Below, piece by piece: positions 6,834 through 15,477 of a stretch of 21,285 bases of DNA; position 1 is the stretch's first letter; each line of letters starts with the position of its first letter. The position numbers and the translations under genes are program-made. The stretch spans positions 1 through 21,285 of the forward strand of contig JBDTLC010000014.1 in the NCBI GenBank assembly GCA_039935015.1. The letters are read 5' to 3'. The notes below the pieces were generated by a model that saw only the letters and a list, made by a program, of their open reading frames with translations, had not been told where the DNA came from and made no database searches. This DNA comes from Paralcaligenes sp039935015 (GTDB lineage: Bacteria; Pseudomonadota; Gammaproteobacteria; Burkholderiales; Burkholderiaceae_B).

Positions 6834-9776
6834 TTACGTTGATCCAAACTCTTGATTGATGAGCGATGATTGCTGTGTTTGTGCCCGCAGCAATAGCTCG
6901 GCAATATGTAAAGTGTCGCGGCACACTCCCTGCTTGATCTGCTCTTTGCAGCTAAAACCGTTGGTCAAAACTATCGTATCCGGCTTGGCGGCGCGCAGCG
7001 CGGGAAATAACACCTGCTCGCCAATGTTTCTCGACAGAGCTTCATGGTCGGGATTAAAACCGAAAGAGCCTGCCATGCCGCAGCAACCGCTGTCCAACTG
7101 GGTCCACCTTGCCCCCATGCGATTCAATAACTCCTGATCGCCTTTGACGCCAAACAAGGCTTTCTGATGGCAATGCGTATGTATCATTACCTCGACATCA
7201 AGCCGCGGCGGCTGGTAGTTGCGGGAAACCAGAAAATCACTTAATAACCACGCATTATCGGCAATCCGCCTAGCCCTGGAGTCGCCCGGAAACATTTTTA
7301 CTAGCTCGTCTTTAAATACAGACATGCATCCTGGCTCAAGGCCAACCAGCGCCACCGGCCCCGCTTGCCCATTTTCAAAGGAGCTGCCAATCGTATTGAT
7401 GATTTGCTGCAACCGGCGCTTGGCGGCATCAAGGTAGCCGAAATCGTACAGTGGCCGACCGCAACACAACTTCTTGGCCGGCAGCACCACATGGAAACCC
7501 GCATGCTCAAGGACTTTCTGAGCGGCACGCGCTACATCGGGGTGAAAATGCTCGCAAAAGGTATCGACCCAAAGCATGACCCGGGGACGCCCTAAAGATG
7601 CTGCGGCCCGATATCCATGGCGAAACGTGTGTCGGGAGAATTTTGGAAGACTACGGCCAGCCGCCACGCCAGCTAATTTTTTGGCGAAGCCGGCCAGCCA
7701 AGGAGTTTGAGTAAAGAAATTGGACAGGCCGGGCAGCCTGGCTGCCCACGGTGCCCAATCGCCAATTCGCCCCATGCTCCATGCTTGCCGCGGGCGCGTT
7801 TTTTTCTCGTAGAAATGCGATAGAAACTCAGCCTTGTAAGAGGCCATATCAACATGAGTCGGGCAATCGCTGCGGCAGCCTTTGCAGGCCAGGCACGTAT
7901 CCAGCGCCTCTTTGACTTCAGTACTTTGCCAGCCGTCAGTAATGATCTCCCCCTGGAGCATTTCCCACAATACGTGTGCTCGACCGCGGGTAGAGTATTT
8001 CTCGTCACGTGTGGCCCGGTAGCTTGGGCACATCGTGTTGCCTTTCAGTGAACGGCAGCGCCCCATGCCAATACATCGCTCCATCTCACGCTGAAAACCC
8101 GTCCCCTCTGGGTTTATGAATTGCATACGGGTCACAGGCTTTACCACTTTGTAATCTGGGCCTACCCGCAAATTCTCGTCCATCTTGTTGGCAAAGACCA
8201 CCTTACCGGGATTGAGCCTATTATCAGGATCCCAAATTCGCTTGAACTCCTCCAGCGCGAGCATCAGCTCTGCGCCAAACATAATTGGCAAAAACTCGGC
8301 CTTGGCCTGGCCGTCACCATGCTCACCAGACAACGAGCCGCCGAACTCAACCACCAGCTCGGCCGCCTCGCGCGTGAACTCGCGCCATTTCGCCACGCCC
8401 GCTATGCTGCGGGTATCAAACGTAATTCGCGCGTGAACGCAACCGTCACCAAAATGCCCATATAACGACGTTTCATAGCCGTAGCGAGCGACCAGTGCCT
8501 GAAATGTCCGTAAATAATCTCCCAGGCGCATCGGGTCGACGGCGGCATCTTCCCAGCCCACCAGTGGATCAGGCCGCCCCGGCTCGATCGAGATCGCGGT
8601 CGCCGACGCTCCGGTTTCGCGAATCAGCCACACCCGGGTCTGAGTAGTCCCATCGGCGATCAGCTTGGTACTGACCCGTGAACCCGGGCGATGGTTGAAA
8701 TAATCTGCTGCACGCTGGGCCTGCGCCATAGCAGCCTCGACCGTGTCAGCCCCGAACTCCACAATAACCCAGGCATCACCTTCGGGTAGTAAGGCGATCT
8801 CTTCCGCACGTAATTGGCGCGCCTGCAACCCGCGGATAATCTGGCGATCGAGACCTTCGATAGCAATGGGGCCGAACGGCATGTATTCCGGTACGGCGTC
8901 GGCCGCGAGATAAATATCGTCGAAACCCAGAATCAATAGCACTCGTTTTTGCGGGCTTTTGACCAGGCGAACCCGAGCCTTCAAAGTCAGAGCGCAGGTC
9001 CCTTCGGTCCCTACCAAGGCACGTGCTACGTTGAATCCGTTTTCGGGCAGTAGCTGATCCAGGTTATAGCCTGAGACGCGACGCTTAATATTGGGGAAAC
9101 GGGCTCGAATCAGATTGCCATATTTATCCGAGAGCCCTTTGAGGTCGGCATATATCTGGCCTCTTCGCCCACCCGCAGCGATGATTTCCGTAAGCTCTGC
9201 ATCGGTGGTCGGGCCGACCCAAAACCGCTCGCCGTCGTAAGTCATGACCTCGAGCGCCTCGATGTTTTCCACCGTTTTTCCGGCCATGACCGAATGTGCG
9301 CCGCAGGAATTATTTCCGATCATGCCCCCAACAGTGCAACGGCTATGAGTCGCAGGGTCGGGTGCAAATGTCAATTCATGAACTTCCGCCGCATCGCGCA
9401 AGGTATCGCAAATTATGCCCGGCTCAACGACCGCAGTGCCTGCCTGCGGATCAAGTTCAAGAATGCGGTTGCAATACTTGGACATATCGAAGACAACCGC
9501 CACGTTGACGCATTGGCCGTTTTGTGAAGTTCCACCACCGCGCATCAAAACAGGTACCTGGTGCCGATAGCAGATCGCCGATGCCGCTACGAACTCTTCG
9601 ATAGTCCGAGGAACCACGACACCAATAGGTACTTGCCGATAATTCGACGCATCCGACGCATAAAGCGACTTATGCAATTTGTCGAAATGGACCACCTCGC
9701 CCAATGCATTGGCCAAGTCACTTTCAAGTGCATCCCAGACCAGCGTCTGACGGGAAGGTTCAATCAGTTGGTTCAT
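6834..9776 (-). CDS. FAD/4Fe-4S D-2-hydroxyglutarate dehydrogenase (YdiJ-type)
   Basis: A 980-residue fusion. Residues about 50-270 form a PCMH-type FAD domain (GGGTSQNGQ at 80-88), about 275-530 the FAD-oxidase C-terminal domain (HFGDGCVH 441-448, GEHGDG 484-489). A dicluster-like ferredoxin part follows, with Cys568, 574, 583 and the canonical CxxCxxCxxxCP at 628, 631, 634, 638. The end carries two CCG-type modules (CCGRPLY at 771, HTHCHQKAL at 876, GCCGMAG at 897). This is the architecture of YdiJ-like proteins, shown in some bacteria to oxidise D-2-hydroxyglutarate to 2-oxoglutarate; D-lactate dehydrogenases can look similar. The neighbouring HglS makes exactly D-2-hydroxyglutarate, which strongly favours that substrate. 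No typical ribosome site precedes the ATG; it overlaps the stop of a short RidA remnant (ATGA), suggesting reinitiation. Confidence 0.85.
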   Translation of the reverse strand: MNQLIEPSRQTLVWDALESDLANALGEVVHFDKLHKSLYASDASNYRQVPIGVVVPRTIEEFVAASAICYRHQVPVLMRGGGTSQNGQCVNVAVVFDMSKYCNRILELDPQAGTAVVEPGIICDTLRDAAEVHELTFAPDPATHSRCTVGGMIGNNSCGAHSVMAGKTVENIEALEVMTYDGERFWVGPTTDAELTEIIAAGGRRGQIYADLKGLSDKYGNLIRARFPNIKRRVSGYNLDQLLPENGFNVARALVGTEGTCALTLKARVRLVKSPQKRVLLILGFDDIYLAADAVPEYMPFGPIAIEGLDRQIIRGLQARQLRAEEIALLPEGDAWVIVEFGADTVEAAMAQAQRAADYFNHRPGSRVSTKLIADGTTQTRVWLIRETGASATAISIEPGRPDPLVGWEDAAVDPMRLGDYLRTFQALVARYGYETSLYGHFGDGCVHARITFDTRSIAGVAKWREFTREAAELVVEFGGSLSGEHGDGQAKAEFLPIMFGAELMLALEEFKRIWDPDNRLNPGKVVFANKMDENLRVGPDYKVVKPVTRMQFINPEGTGFQREMERCIGMGRCRSLKGNTMCPSYRATRDEKYSTRGRAHVLWEMLQGEIITDGWQSTEVKEALDTCLACKGCRSDCPTHVDMASYKAEFLSHFYEKKTRPRQAWSMGRIGDWAPWAARLPGLSNFFTQTPWLAGFAKKLAGVAAGRSLPKFSRHTFRHGYRAAASLGRPRVMLWVDTFCEHFHPDVARAAQKVLEHAGFHVVLPAKKLCCGRPLYDFGYLDAAKRRLQQIINTIGSSFENGQAGPVALVGLEPGCMSVFKDELVKMFPGDSRARRIADNAWLLSDFLVSRNYQPPRLDVEVMIHTHCHQKALFGVKGDQELLNRMGARWTQLDSGCCGMAGSFGFNPDHEALSRNIGEQVLFPALRAAKPDTIVLTNGFSCKEQIKQGVCRDTLHIAELLLRAQTQQSSLINQEFGST

Positions 9777-9862
9777 GCTTGGCCCGCCAGATACACCGTA
9801 CTGCCGTGAATCACGACAGAAATGGATCGACCATTCGGATTAAGCCGCGCAATAGTAGCCAT
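9773..9862 (-). pseudogene. Truncated RidA (YjgF/UK114) family gene remnant, 29 codons
   Basis: The gap between the DAO gene and the dehydrogenase holds a 29-codon frame reading MATIARLNPNG, then HGSTVYLAGQA and stop. This is the typical N-terminus of RidA-family proteins (about 115-130 residues), whose usual text is R.NP.gr.s..V.hG..vYlAGQ. Everything after the first beta-hairpin is missing, so it cannot be a functional RidA, which needs its later conserved Arg and trimer core. The TGA stop overlaps the ATG of the next gene (ATGA). A purine-rich AGGGGG lies nine bases upstream of its ATG. RidA enzymes hydrolyse reactive imines released by flavin or PLP enzymes, and the flanking gene is such a flavoenzyme, so an intact copy probably once stood here. 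It may still be translated as a coupling leader. Confidence 0.7.
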
Positions 9863-9889
9863 GCCATCAATCCCCCTATCAAAAGGTTT

Positions 9890-11200
9890 CTACCAGCCAG
9901 TTCGCTGCTCTATGCGATCCAGAGCCTTGTAGTAATTGCCTACAAAAGGCAAAAACCATGGATTACCGAAATAAAGGGGGTTGGATGGAAAAGGAAGGCT
10001 GTCGAACCCACAAGGGGCCCTCTGGGGATCGAGTATTTTCATGGCTGTCTGGTAACCTAAATAGGTTGCCATAGAGACGCCCGCACCCTGACAACCTCCC
10101 GCATAATGAACCCCCTCATGGATACCCATATGAGGCAGGTGATCAAACGTAAAAGCCACATTGCCCTTCCAGGCATGGGTAATGCGCGTACCCTGAACTT
10201 GCGGCCAAATGCTGCACATAAACTGATACAGGCTACGTGCGGATTCACGCTCGCTAACGTCTCGAAAACTGGCCCGGCCTCCAAAAATAATGCGCCGGTG
10301 GTCGGGCGTCAGGCGATACCAGTAAAGAATACGTTTGGTATCCACCAACATGCGCTTGTTTGGGTTCAGTTCGCGCACCAGATCAGGCGAAATCTCTTCG
10401 GTAGCGATAACAAAACTTGTGATGGGAATAATACGTTTCTGCAAATAGGGCATGGCCTCGCCGCTATAGCCATTAGTCGCCACAAAAACTTGATTGGCAA
10501 GCAGGTTCCCACGCGACGTCGCCAAGCCAAATTGCGCCGCATGCTGCTCAATCTTATTGACTTTGGCAAACCCATGCAGAGTACCACCGGCCGCTTTGTA
10601 TGCCTCACGCAATACCCGATGGTAGCGCCCAGGATTGATGCCGCCGCTTTCTTCGACCACCATGCCTCCGTGGTAGAAGTCGCTGCCGATTTCCTCACGT
10701 TGACGGGACTTGGGAACCATGCGCACGGTCAAGCCCATCTCGTTCGCCAGGTGTTTAGCCTGCCTTTCCTGACGCAAATACGCCCCCCGAGAATGCGCAC
10801 CGGTAAAGCGCCCGCAACGTTCATATTGAACATCAAAGCGCTCGCTCTTTAAAAATGATTCAAAGTGCGCAAAAGACGCAACCGAATCACGCACCATATG
10901 AGAAAAGCGCTCTTCACCCAACTTGGTCCGCATAGCCTCGGGCACCTTGAGGCCTCCGCTGACCATACCCCCATTTCGAGTGCTGGCACCCTCACCAATC
11001 CGGCCCGAATCCAATACCGCAACCTTCAGGCCGTTGCGGGCCAACTCGAGGCCGGCCGCCAGGCCACAATAGCCGCTACCGACAATGGCCACATCAACGA
11101 CGGCTGGAATTGGGTTACGTTCATCAACGGGAGGCGTTTCATCCCACCAGTAGGGCCTGATGGCAAAGTCCGGATGAAAAAGACTTTCTAAGCCAGTCAT
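9890..11200 (-). CDS. FAD-dependent oxidoreductase, DAO family (PuuB/OrdL/AmaA-like)
   Basis: A 436-residue soluble flavoprotein. After a PYWWDETPP leader, the Rossmann FAD motif is VAIVGSGYCGLAAGLELA (about 37-54), followed by the family's second motif GASTRNGGMVSGG (about 71-83) and a C-terminal FAD-binding segment HYAGGCQGAGVSMATYLG. Length and motifs fit amine and N-substituted amino acid oxidases such as gamma-glutamylputrescine oxidase and L-pipecolate oxidase. These cleave or oxidise a C-N bond and release imines or aldehydes. Here it sits between a GlpD-like gene and the RidA remnant and D2HGDH, so a substrate yielding 2-oxoadipate or its precursor (2-aminoadipate, pipecolate or an opine) is a reasonable inference, not proven. 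AGGA lies about ten bases before the ATG. Substrate specificity cannot be read from sequence. Confidence 0.82.
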   Translation of the reverse strand: MTGLESLFHPDFAIRPYWWDETPPVDERNPIPAVVDVAIVGSGYCGLAAGLELARNGLKVAVLDSGRIGEGASTRNGGMVSGGLKVPEAMRTKLGEERFSHMVRDSVASFAHFESFLKSERFDVQYERCGRFTGAHSRGAYLRQERQAKHLANEMGLTVRMVPKSRQREEIGSDFYHGGMVVEESGGINPGRYHRVLREAYKAAGGTLHGFAKVNKIEQHAAQFGLATSRGNLLANQVFVATNGYSGEAMPYLQKRIIPITSFVIATEEISPDLVRELNPNKRMLVDTKRILYWYRLTPDHRRIIFGGRASFRDVSERESARSLYQFMCSIWPQVQGTRITHAWKGNVAFTFDHLPHMGIHEGVHYAGGCQGAGVSMATYLGYQTAMKILDPQRAPCGFDSLPFPSNPLYFGNPWFLPFVGNYYKALDRIEQRTGW

Positions 11201-11258
11201 GCTGTCTCGTCCTTGAAATACAAAAAACCTGTGATTCTCTTAGTGCGTGCCGGCTTGT

Positions 11259-12857
11259 TCATGACAGAGTCGCTGCGCTCTCGGTACCGCCCGCATAAGA
11301 AGGATTGAAATTTTCCCGTACGAAATGCTCGTAGTTGGCCACTTGCCGGTCCACCTCGAGATCATCCCATCCCATAATGTCGGCAACCGCCTGAGCCGCC
11401 GGACGAGCCACATTGAGGCCCATGTTATGCCCCCATCCCAAACTTACCCGACGGAACATCAAGTCGCTCAAGGTGCGTACGTGCTCATGCCGTGCGGCAT
11501 GGCGCAGGTTTGCAATACTGACCTTCGGATATTCGACATCGAGAGGCGGCGAAGAGAGATCTTCAGGAAAGAGCTTTGCGGCGTGTGATAACTTGCCTGT
11601 CGGCCTGGTCGGTTTAAGGGTTTGACCAATACGGTCGGCTATTTTCTCACCGGCATAACGGTGATTCATGATCGGCATTCCTGTGAGCGCTATGGCATTG
11701 GGGAGCCCTTCAGCTTCCAGCTCATGGATGCTTAGTAACTTGACGATATCTTTTTCGCCCGTGGCGGCAGTGCGAGGACGCACACCGCACCAAGAATACA
11801 CAATATCTTTTTCAGTGAGCTTGAACGTGGGAAACAGAAAATTGGCTTCTTTCAAAATGTACTCAATCTCTTCGGGCAACACGCGCGCATCGTCAGGATC
11901 ACCTTCGAAAACAGTGTCGGTCGGGCCAAAGAAATGATACTTGCCCCAAGGCATGCAGTAGTATGGTTGCCCGATACTGCTAATCGTCTCCAAACCCTGC
12001 CCTTCGCACTCGGGCGGCAATTTGACTACCAGGTTTACACCCTTGATGCCGATCAAGTGCTTTTTCCGGGCTGGCTTACCCGCTTTGGCGATCACGAGGT
12101 CCACCCAGGGTCCGGCCGTATTAACCAGCATGCGCCCTTTTACCTGCGCCGTTTTGCCCGATCCCAGCTCATCCTCTAATGACACAAGCCAGGACCCATC
12201 AGGCTGAGACTCAAGACGGCTTACCTTGGTGTAATTACATATTGTCGCGCCCAATTGCTCGGCGTCCAGAACCGTATCGACGCAAATTCGCTCGGCCCAG
12301 TTGTACTGATACTCGGTATAAACACCCACACTGTCCAAAGAACTGTTCTCGGCCAGGTGCTTCGCCATGCCATATTTCCTTGCCGCCTTGCTTGCCGACA
12401 TCCGCCTGTAGTTCAAGCTGACCTTGGAAAATCCTATTAACTCCAGTGCGCGAAAGCCCAGGTCTACTTTCCAGCCCGGATAATTACTCTCTTTGTGGAC
12501 GGGGAAAAAAAACGTATGCGGAATTAGCCGCTCGGGCATCGTCTGGACGAGTTGAGTCCGACATTTCATGGCCAAACGCGCCATATGAATCCGGCGCATC
12601 AAATCGCCTGGCTTTAGAATGAATTGCCAGATCGGATGATCAGGTGACAAATGAGCCAGGCCACAATATAGCAACCGGCTCGAGCGGCTACTGGTGCCGC
12701 TGCCAAAATCACCCTTATCTACCAACAAGACCTTATAGCCTTTAGCCGCCAGGTTCTGGGATGCGCTCGCACCCGCGGCGCCCGCACCTATAACAACCAC
12801 GTCAAAGCTGTTCCCATCGATTTGCGCAAATTCATTAACCACAAGAGGCTCCACCAT
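11259..12857 (-). CDS. FAD-dependent oxidoreductase, GlpD (glycerol-3-phosphate dehydrogenase) family
   Basis: A 532-residue flavoprotein (E. coli GlpD is 501). It has the FAD motif VVVIGAGAAGASASQNLA (about 20-37), the family signature VDKGDFGSGTSSRSSRLLYC with GLAHL (46-70), which equals the ...GTSSRSTKL.HGGLRYL block of GlpD, and GRMLVNTAGPWVD. The C-terminal helical domain (HAARHEHVRTLSDLMFRR) matches DAO_C of GlpD-type enzymes. No glycerol uptake or kinase gene is nearby, and the familiar HGG is replaced by YCG, so the substrate is probably another polar 2-hydroxy or phosphorylated compound. Electrons would go to quinone at the inner membrane face. The ATG at 12857 lacks a clear ribosome site; a GTG five codons later has GGAG six bases upstream and could be the true start. 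Confidence 0.75.
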   Translation of the reverse strand: MVEPLVVNEFAQIDGNSFDVVVIGAGAAGASASQNLAAKGYKVLLVDKGDFGSGTSSRSSRLLYCGLAHLSPDHPIWQFILKPGDLMRRIHMARLAMKCRTQLVQTMPERLIPHTFFFPVHKESNYPGWKVDLGFRALELIGFSKVSLNYRRMSASKAARKYGMAKHLAENSSLDSVGVYTEYQYNWAERICVDTVLDAEQLGATICNYTKVSRLESQPDGSWLVSLEDELGSGKTAQVKGRMLVNTAGPWVDLVIAKAGKPARKKHLIGIKGVNLVVKLPPECEGQGLETISSIGQPYYCMPWGKYHFFGPTDTVFEGDPDDARVLPEEIEYILKEANFLFPTFKLTEKDIVYSWCGVRPRTAATGEKDIVKLLSIHELEAEGLPNAIALTGMPIMNHRYAGEKIADRIGQTLKPTRPTGKLSHAAKLFPEDLSSPPLDVEYPKVSIANLRHAARHEHVRTLSDLMFRRVSLGWGHNMGLNVARPAAQAVADIMGWDDLEVDRQVANYEHFVRENFNPSYAGGTESAATLS

Positions 12858-12912
12858 TTATTCTAACGACGACGCAGAAAGGCATCTGCGCGGCCAACCT
12901 GTATAGCGTCTG

Positions 12913-14583
12913 TCATACCCCGGCAAGCATCGGCTCATCCTGAGGCTCGATCACCAGCTTCACCTCTTCGAGCCAGCCCTGACGCAATTCCGGCACAGAG
13001 CCCAACAACAATTTTGTATAGGGTTCACGCGGCTCAAGCAACACTTGCGCCGCTGAACCGCTTTCTACCACGCACCCATTCTGCAGGACCACGACCTCGT
13101 CAGCCAGCGACGCCACCGTCGCCATATCGTGGCTAATGAACACAATGGCCAGGTTCAGTCGGCTGCGCAGATCTTCGACCAGTCCGATAATGGACGCCGC
13201 AACGATCGTATCTAGAGCGGATGTAATTTCATCACACAGTAAGACCTCTGGCTCTGCGGCCAGGGCACGAGCCAGATTGACTCGCTGCTTTTCACCGCCC
13301 GACAGCTGGCCCGGCTTACGTTGAGCATAATGCGCGGGTAAATTGACCATTTCCAGAAGTGCCGCAATACGCGCCTCTCGCTGTGCCGGCTCGACATGGC
13401 CAAAAAATTTCAGCACCCGCCCCAGCGTCCGGCCAATCGTATGTTTAGAGTTCAGAGCCGTATCGGCCGACTGGAATACCATTTGGACGCGCCGCAGCTG
13501 CTCGCTAGTGCGGCCTTCGATACCATTTGCCAGAGCTTCACCTCCCACGTGCAACTCGCCGCTCGCTCTGGAATGCAAGCCCGCCACCACGCGCGCCAGC
13601 GTACTCTTGCCAGAGCCTGATTCACCAATGACCGCCACCACTTGGCCACGCTTTACCGTCAACGATACGTCTTTCAAAATTAGCGCTTTAGGTTTGCCAT
13701 CGATGCCAATCCGGCCGTAGCCCGCCCAAATATTCTGCGCCTCCAGATACTTGCTCGAGGTATTGGCGGTGCGCTGCGCAGACGAGACCGAAACGACGGG
13801 CCAGCGATGACACGCCGCTATCAGTTGGCGAGTGTATTTTTCCTGTGGGTTTCCGATGATCTCGGCCGTTGTGCCTTCCTCGATCAAATCGCCCCTGCGC
13901 AAGACCACTATTCGATCAGCAACCTGCGCCACCACCGATAAGTCGTGGCTCACGAACAGGGCTGCAGTGCGATTTCGGCGTATCACGTCTTTCAATGCTC
14001 GCAACACGCCCACTTGCGTAGTGACATCGAGCGCGCTGGTAGGCTCATCGCAAACAACGAGTTTGGGATGCAGCAACAGACCCATGGCTATCATGAAACG
14101 CTGCAACTGGCCGCCTGACACCTGATGAGGATACCGCGCACCAATGCGATCGGGTTCTGGAAGGCCCAACACCCGATACAACTCGTGCGCGCGATCCAGG
14201 GCCTGAAGCGATGACATCAGTCTGCGAACCAATGCCGGTTCTGTAACCTGATCGTCCAGGCGCAAGCGCTGATTAAAAGACATGGCGGCGCTTTGAGCAA
14301 TATAGGCTATTTCGTGACCACGTACCGCGCGCAAAGCATTATCGCTGGCGGTCAGCATATCCATGCCATCAAGCCACACCTGACCACGCCGCGCCGACAG
14401 GCCGGGACGCACTCGCCCCAGAGCACTTAGCGCCAACGTTGTTTTCCCCGAACCGGACTCCCCAATCAGTGCAAGCACCTCGCCCTCTCGGACAGTCAGC
14501 GATACGCCATTTACAGCGGGCTTCGTGCCATAAACAGGGGCAATCAGCAAATCCTTTATTTCAAGCAGCGCAGCCTGGCTCAT
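12913..14583 (-). CDS. Fused double ATP-binding protein of a peptide/opine-type ABC importer (DppD-DppF fusion)
   Basis: A 556-residue protein with two complete nucleotide-binding domains. First half: Walker A GESGSGKTT (41-49), signature VSGGQ (155-159), Walker B LVVCDE (175-180), H-loop VSHDLS. Second half: Walker A GESGSGKST (320-328), LSGGE (427-431), VLLCDE (447-452), H-loop ISHDMA. Both halves keep catalytic Glu and His, so both sites should hydrolyse ATP. The layout equals GsiA/YejF-type fusions, where the DppD and DppF subunits are one chain. The usual C-terminal oligopeptide_HP Cys-rich extension is reduced in the first half (CHRWP remains). The ATG overlaps the stop of the upstream permease (ATGA). 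It energises import by the neighbouring permeases. Confidence 0.92.
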   Translation of the reverse strand: MSQAALLEIKDLLIAPVYGTKPAVNGVSLTVREGEVLALIGESGSGKTTLALSALGRVRPGLSARRGQVWLDGMDMLTASDNALRAVRGHEIAYIAQSAAMSFNQRLRLDDQVTEPALVRRLMSSLQALDRAHELYRVLGLPEPDRIGARYPHQVSGGQLQRFMIAMGLLLHPKLVVCDEPTSALDVTTQVGVLRALKDVIRRNRTAALFVSHDLSVVAQVADRIVVLRRGDLIEEGTTAEIIGNPQEKYTRQLIAACHRWPVVSVSSAQRTANTSSKYLEAQNIWAGYGRIGIDGKPKALILKDVSLTVKRGQVVAVIGESGSGKSTLARVVAGLHSRASGELHVGGEALANGIEGRTSEQLRRVQMVFQSADTALNSKHTIGRTLGRVLKFFGHVEPAQREARIAALLEMVNLPAHYAQRKPGQLSGGEKQRVNLARALAAEPEVLLCDEITSALDTIVAASIIGLVEDLRSRLNLAIVFISHDMATVASLADEVVVLQNGCVVESGSAAQVLLEPREPYTKLLLGSVPELRQGWLEEVKLVIEPQDEPMLAGV

Positions 14584-15455
14584 TTCTGCATCTCCGCAAA
14601 AGCGCTTTCTTCGCCGCTGGCGTCTACCAGGAGATTCAAGGCAACCGACACGACGGCAATGGCCAATGCCGCATAGATGGAGGCATAGGAACCTGCCGCT
14701 ATACCTTCAATATTTTCACGCACCATGCCACCCCAGTCAGCCAGTGGGGGCTGTACGCCCAAACCCAGAAAGCTCAAACTGCTCATGAACAAAATTGCAA
14801 AACTGACTCGAATGGCAAAATCGGCCGCCAAAGGATAAATGACATGAGGAACAATTTCGCCAAAGACTAGCCAGGCCGTACCTTCCCCTCGAGCCTGAGC
14901 AACACGCACGAAATCCTGTTGTATCAAGTCCACGCCCAGTGAACGGGAAATTCGGAACACGCTGGCGGAATACACCAGGCCAGTAATAATCACGATGACA
15001 TGGATAGACGGCCCCAGGGCCGCGACAACCACCAGGCCTACAATAATTTTTGGCAGGGATAAAATCACGTCGACTACGCGGCACAATGCCAAATCGATCC
15101 ATCCCCCCTTGACCGCGGAATATAAACCCAGGCTATCGCCAATCAAATGAGCAAGCGCCGTCGCACCCAATGCCATCATTAACGTCAGACGTGTGCCTCC
15201 GATCAAGCGCGACAAGACATCGCGACCTAAAACGTCTGTGCCTAGCCAGGCTTTCGAATCAGGGAACTGAAACGGAGTATAAGAAACGAACTGGGTCGGG
15301 TCATGAGGCTGCAGATAGGGCGCGAATATGGCCACCAGCACGCACCCTAGCAACACCGCCCCACTGGCCCACAACACCACGGCAAATGGCGGCTTTTTGG
15401 AAATAGCATTGACGAGCGGGCTCGCCGCACTGATCGTTGACTCGGTGGATTTCAT
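14580..15455 (-). CDS. ABC importer permease, DppC/OppC family
   Basis: A 291-residue inner-membrane protein. An N-terminal anchor helix (about 24-47, VVLWASGAVLLGCVLVAIFA) is followed by the family motif LGTDVLGRDVLSRLIGGTR and five further hydrophobic helices. The cytoplasmic EAA loop that docks on the ATPase is VAQARGEGTAWLVFGEIVPH. The end LSFLGLGVQPPLADWGGMV is typical of DppC. The frame is open to 15521, but that start would overlap the upstream permease; the ATG at 15455 has AGGAA seven bases before it and leaves a 22-base gap, so it is preferred. Stop overlaps the ATPase start by four bases. It pairs with the DppB-like protein to form the channel. Confidence 0.92.
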   Translation of the reverse strand: MKSTESTISAASPLVNAISKKPPFAVVLWASGAVLLGCVLVAIFAPYLQPHDPTQFVSYTPFQFPDSKAWLGTDVLGRDVLSRLIGGTRLTLMMALGATALAHLIGDSLGLYSAVKGGWIDLALCRVVDVILSLPKIIVGLVVVAALGPSIHVIVIITGLVYSASVFRISRSLGVDLIQQDFVRVAQARGEGTAWLVFGEIVPHVIYPLAADFAIRVSFAILFMSSLSFLGLGVQPPLADWGGMVRENIEGIAAGSYASIYAALAIAVVSVALNLLVDASGEESAFAEMQK

Positions 15456-15477
15456 TGTTCTATTCCTGATATGGGCT

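Noticed and set aside
10106..10852. Plus-strand open frame of 248 codons
   Set aside because: Lies wholly antisense within the DAO gene, whose protein carries clear FAD motifs; no family motif or ribosome site in the plus frame.
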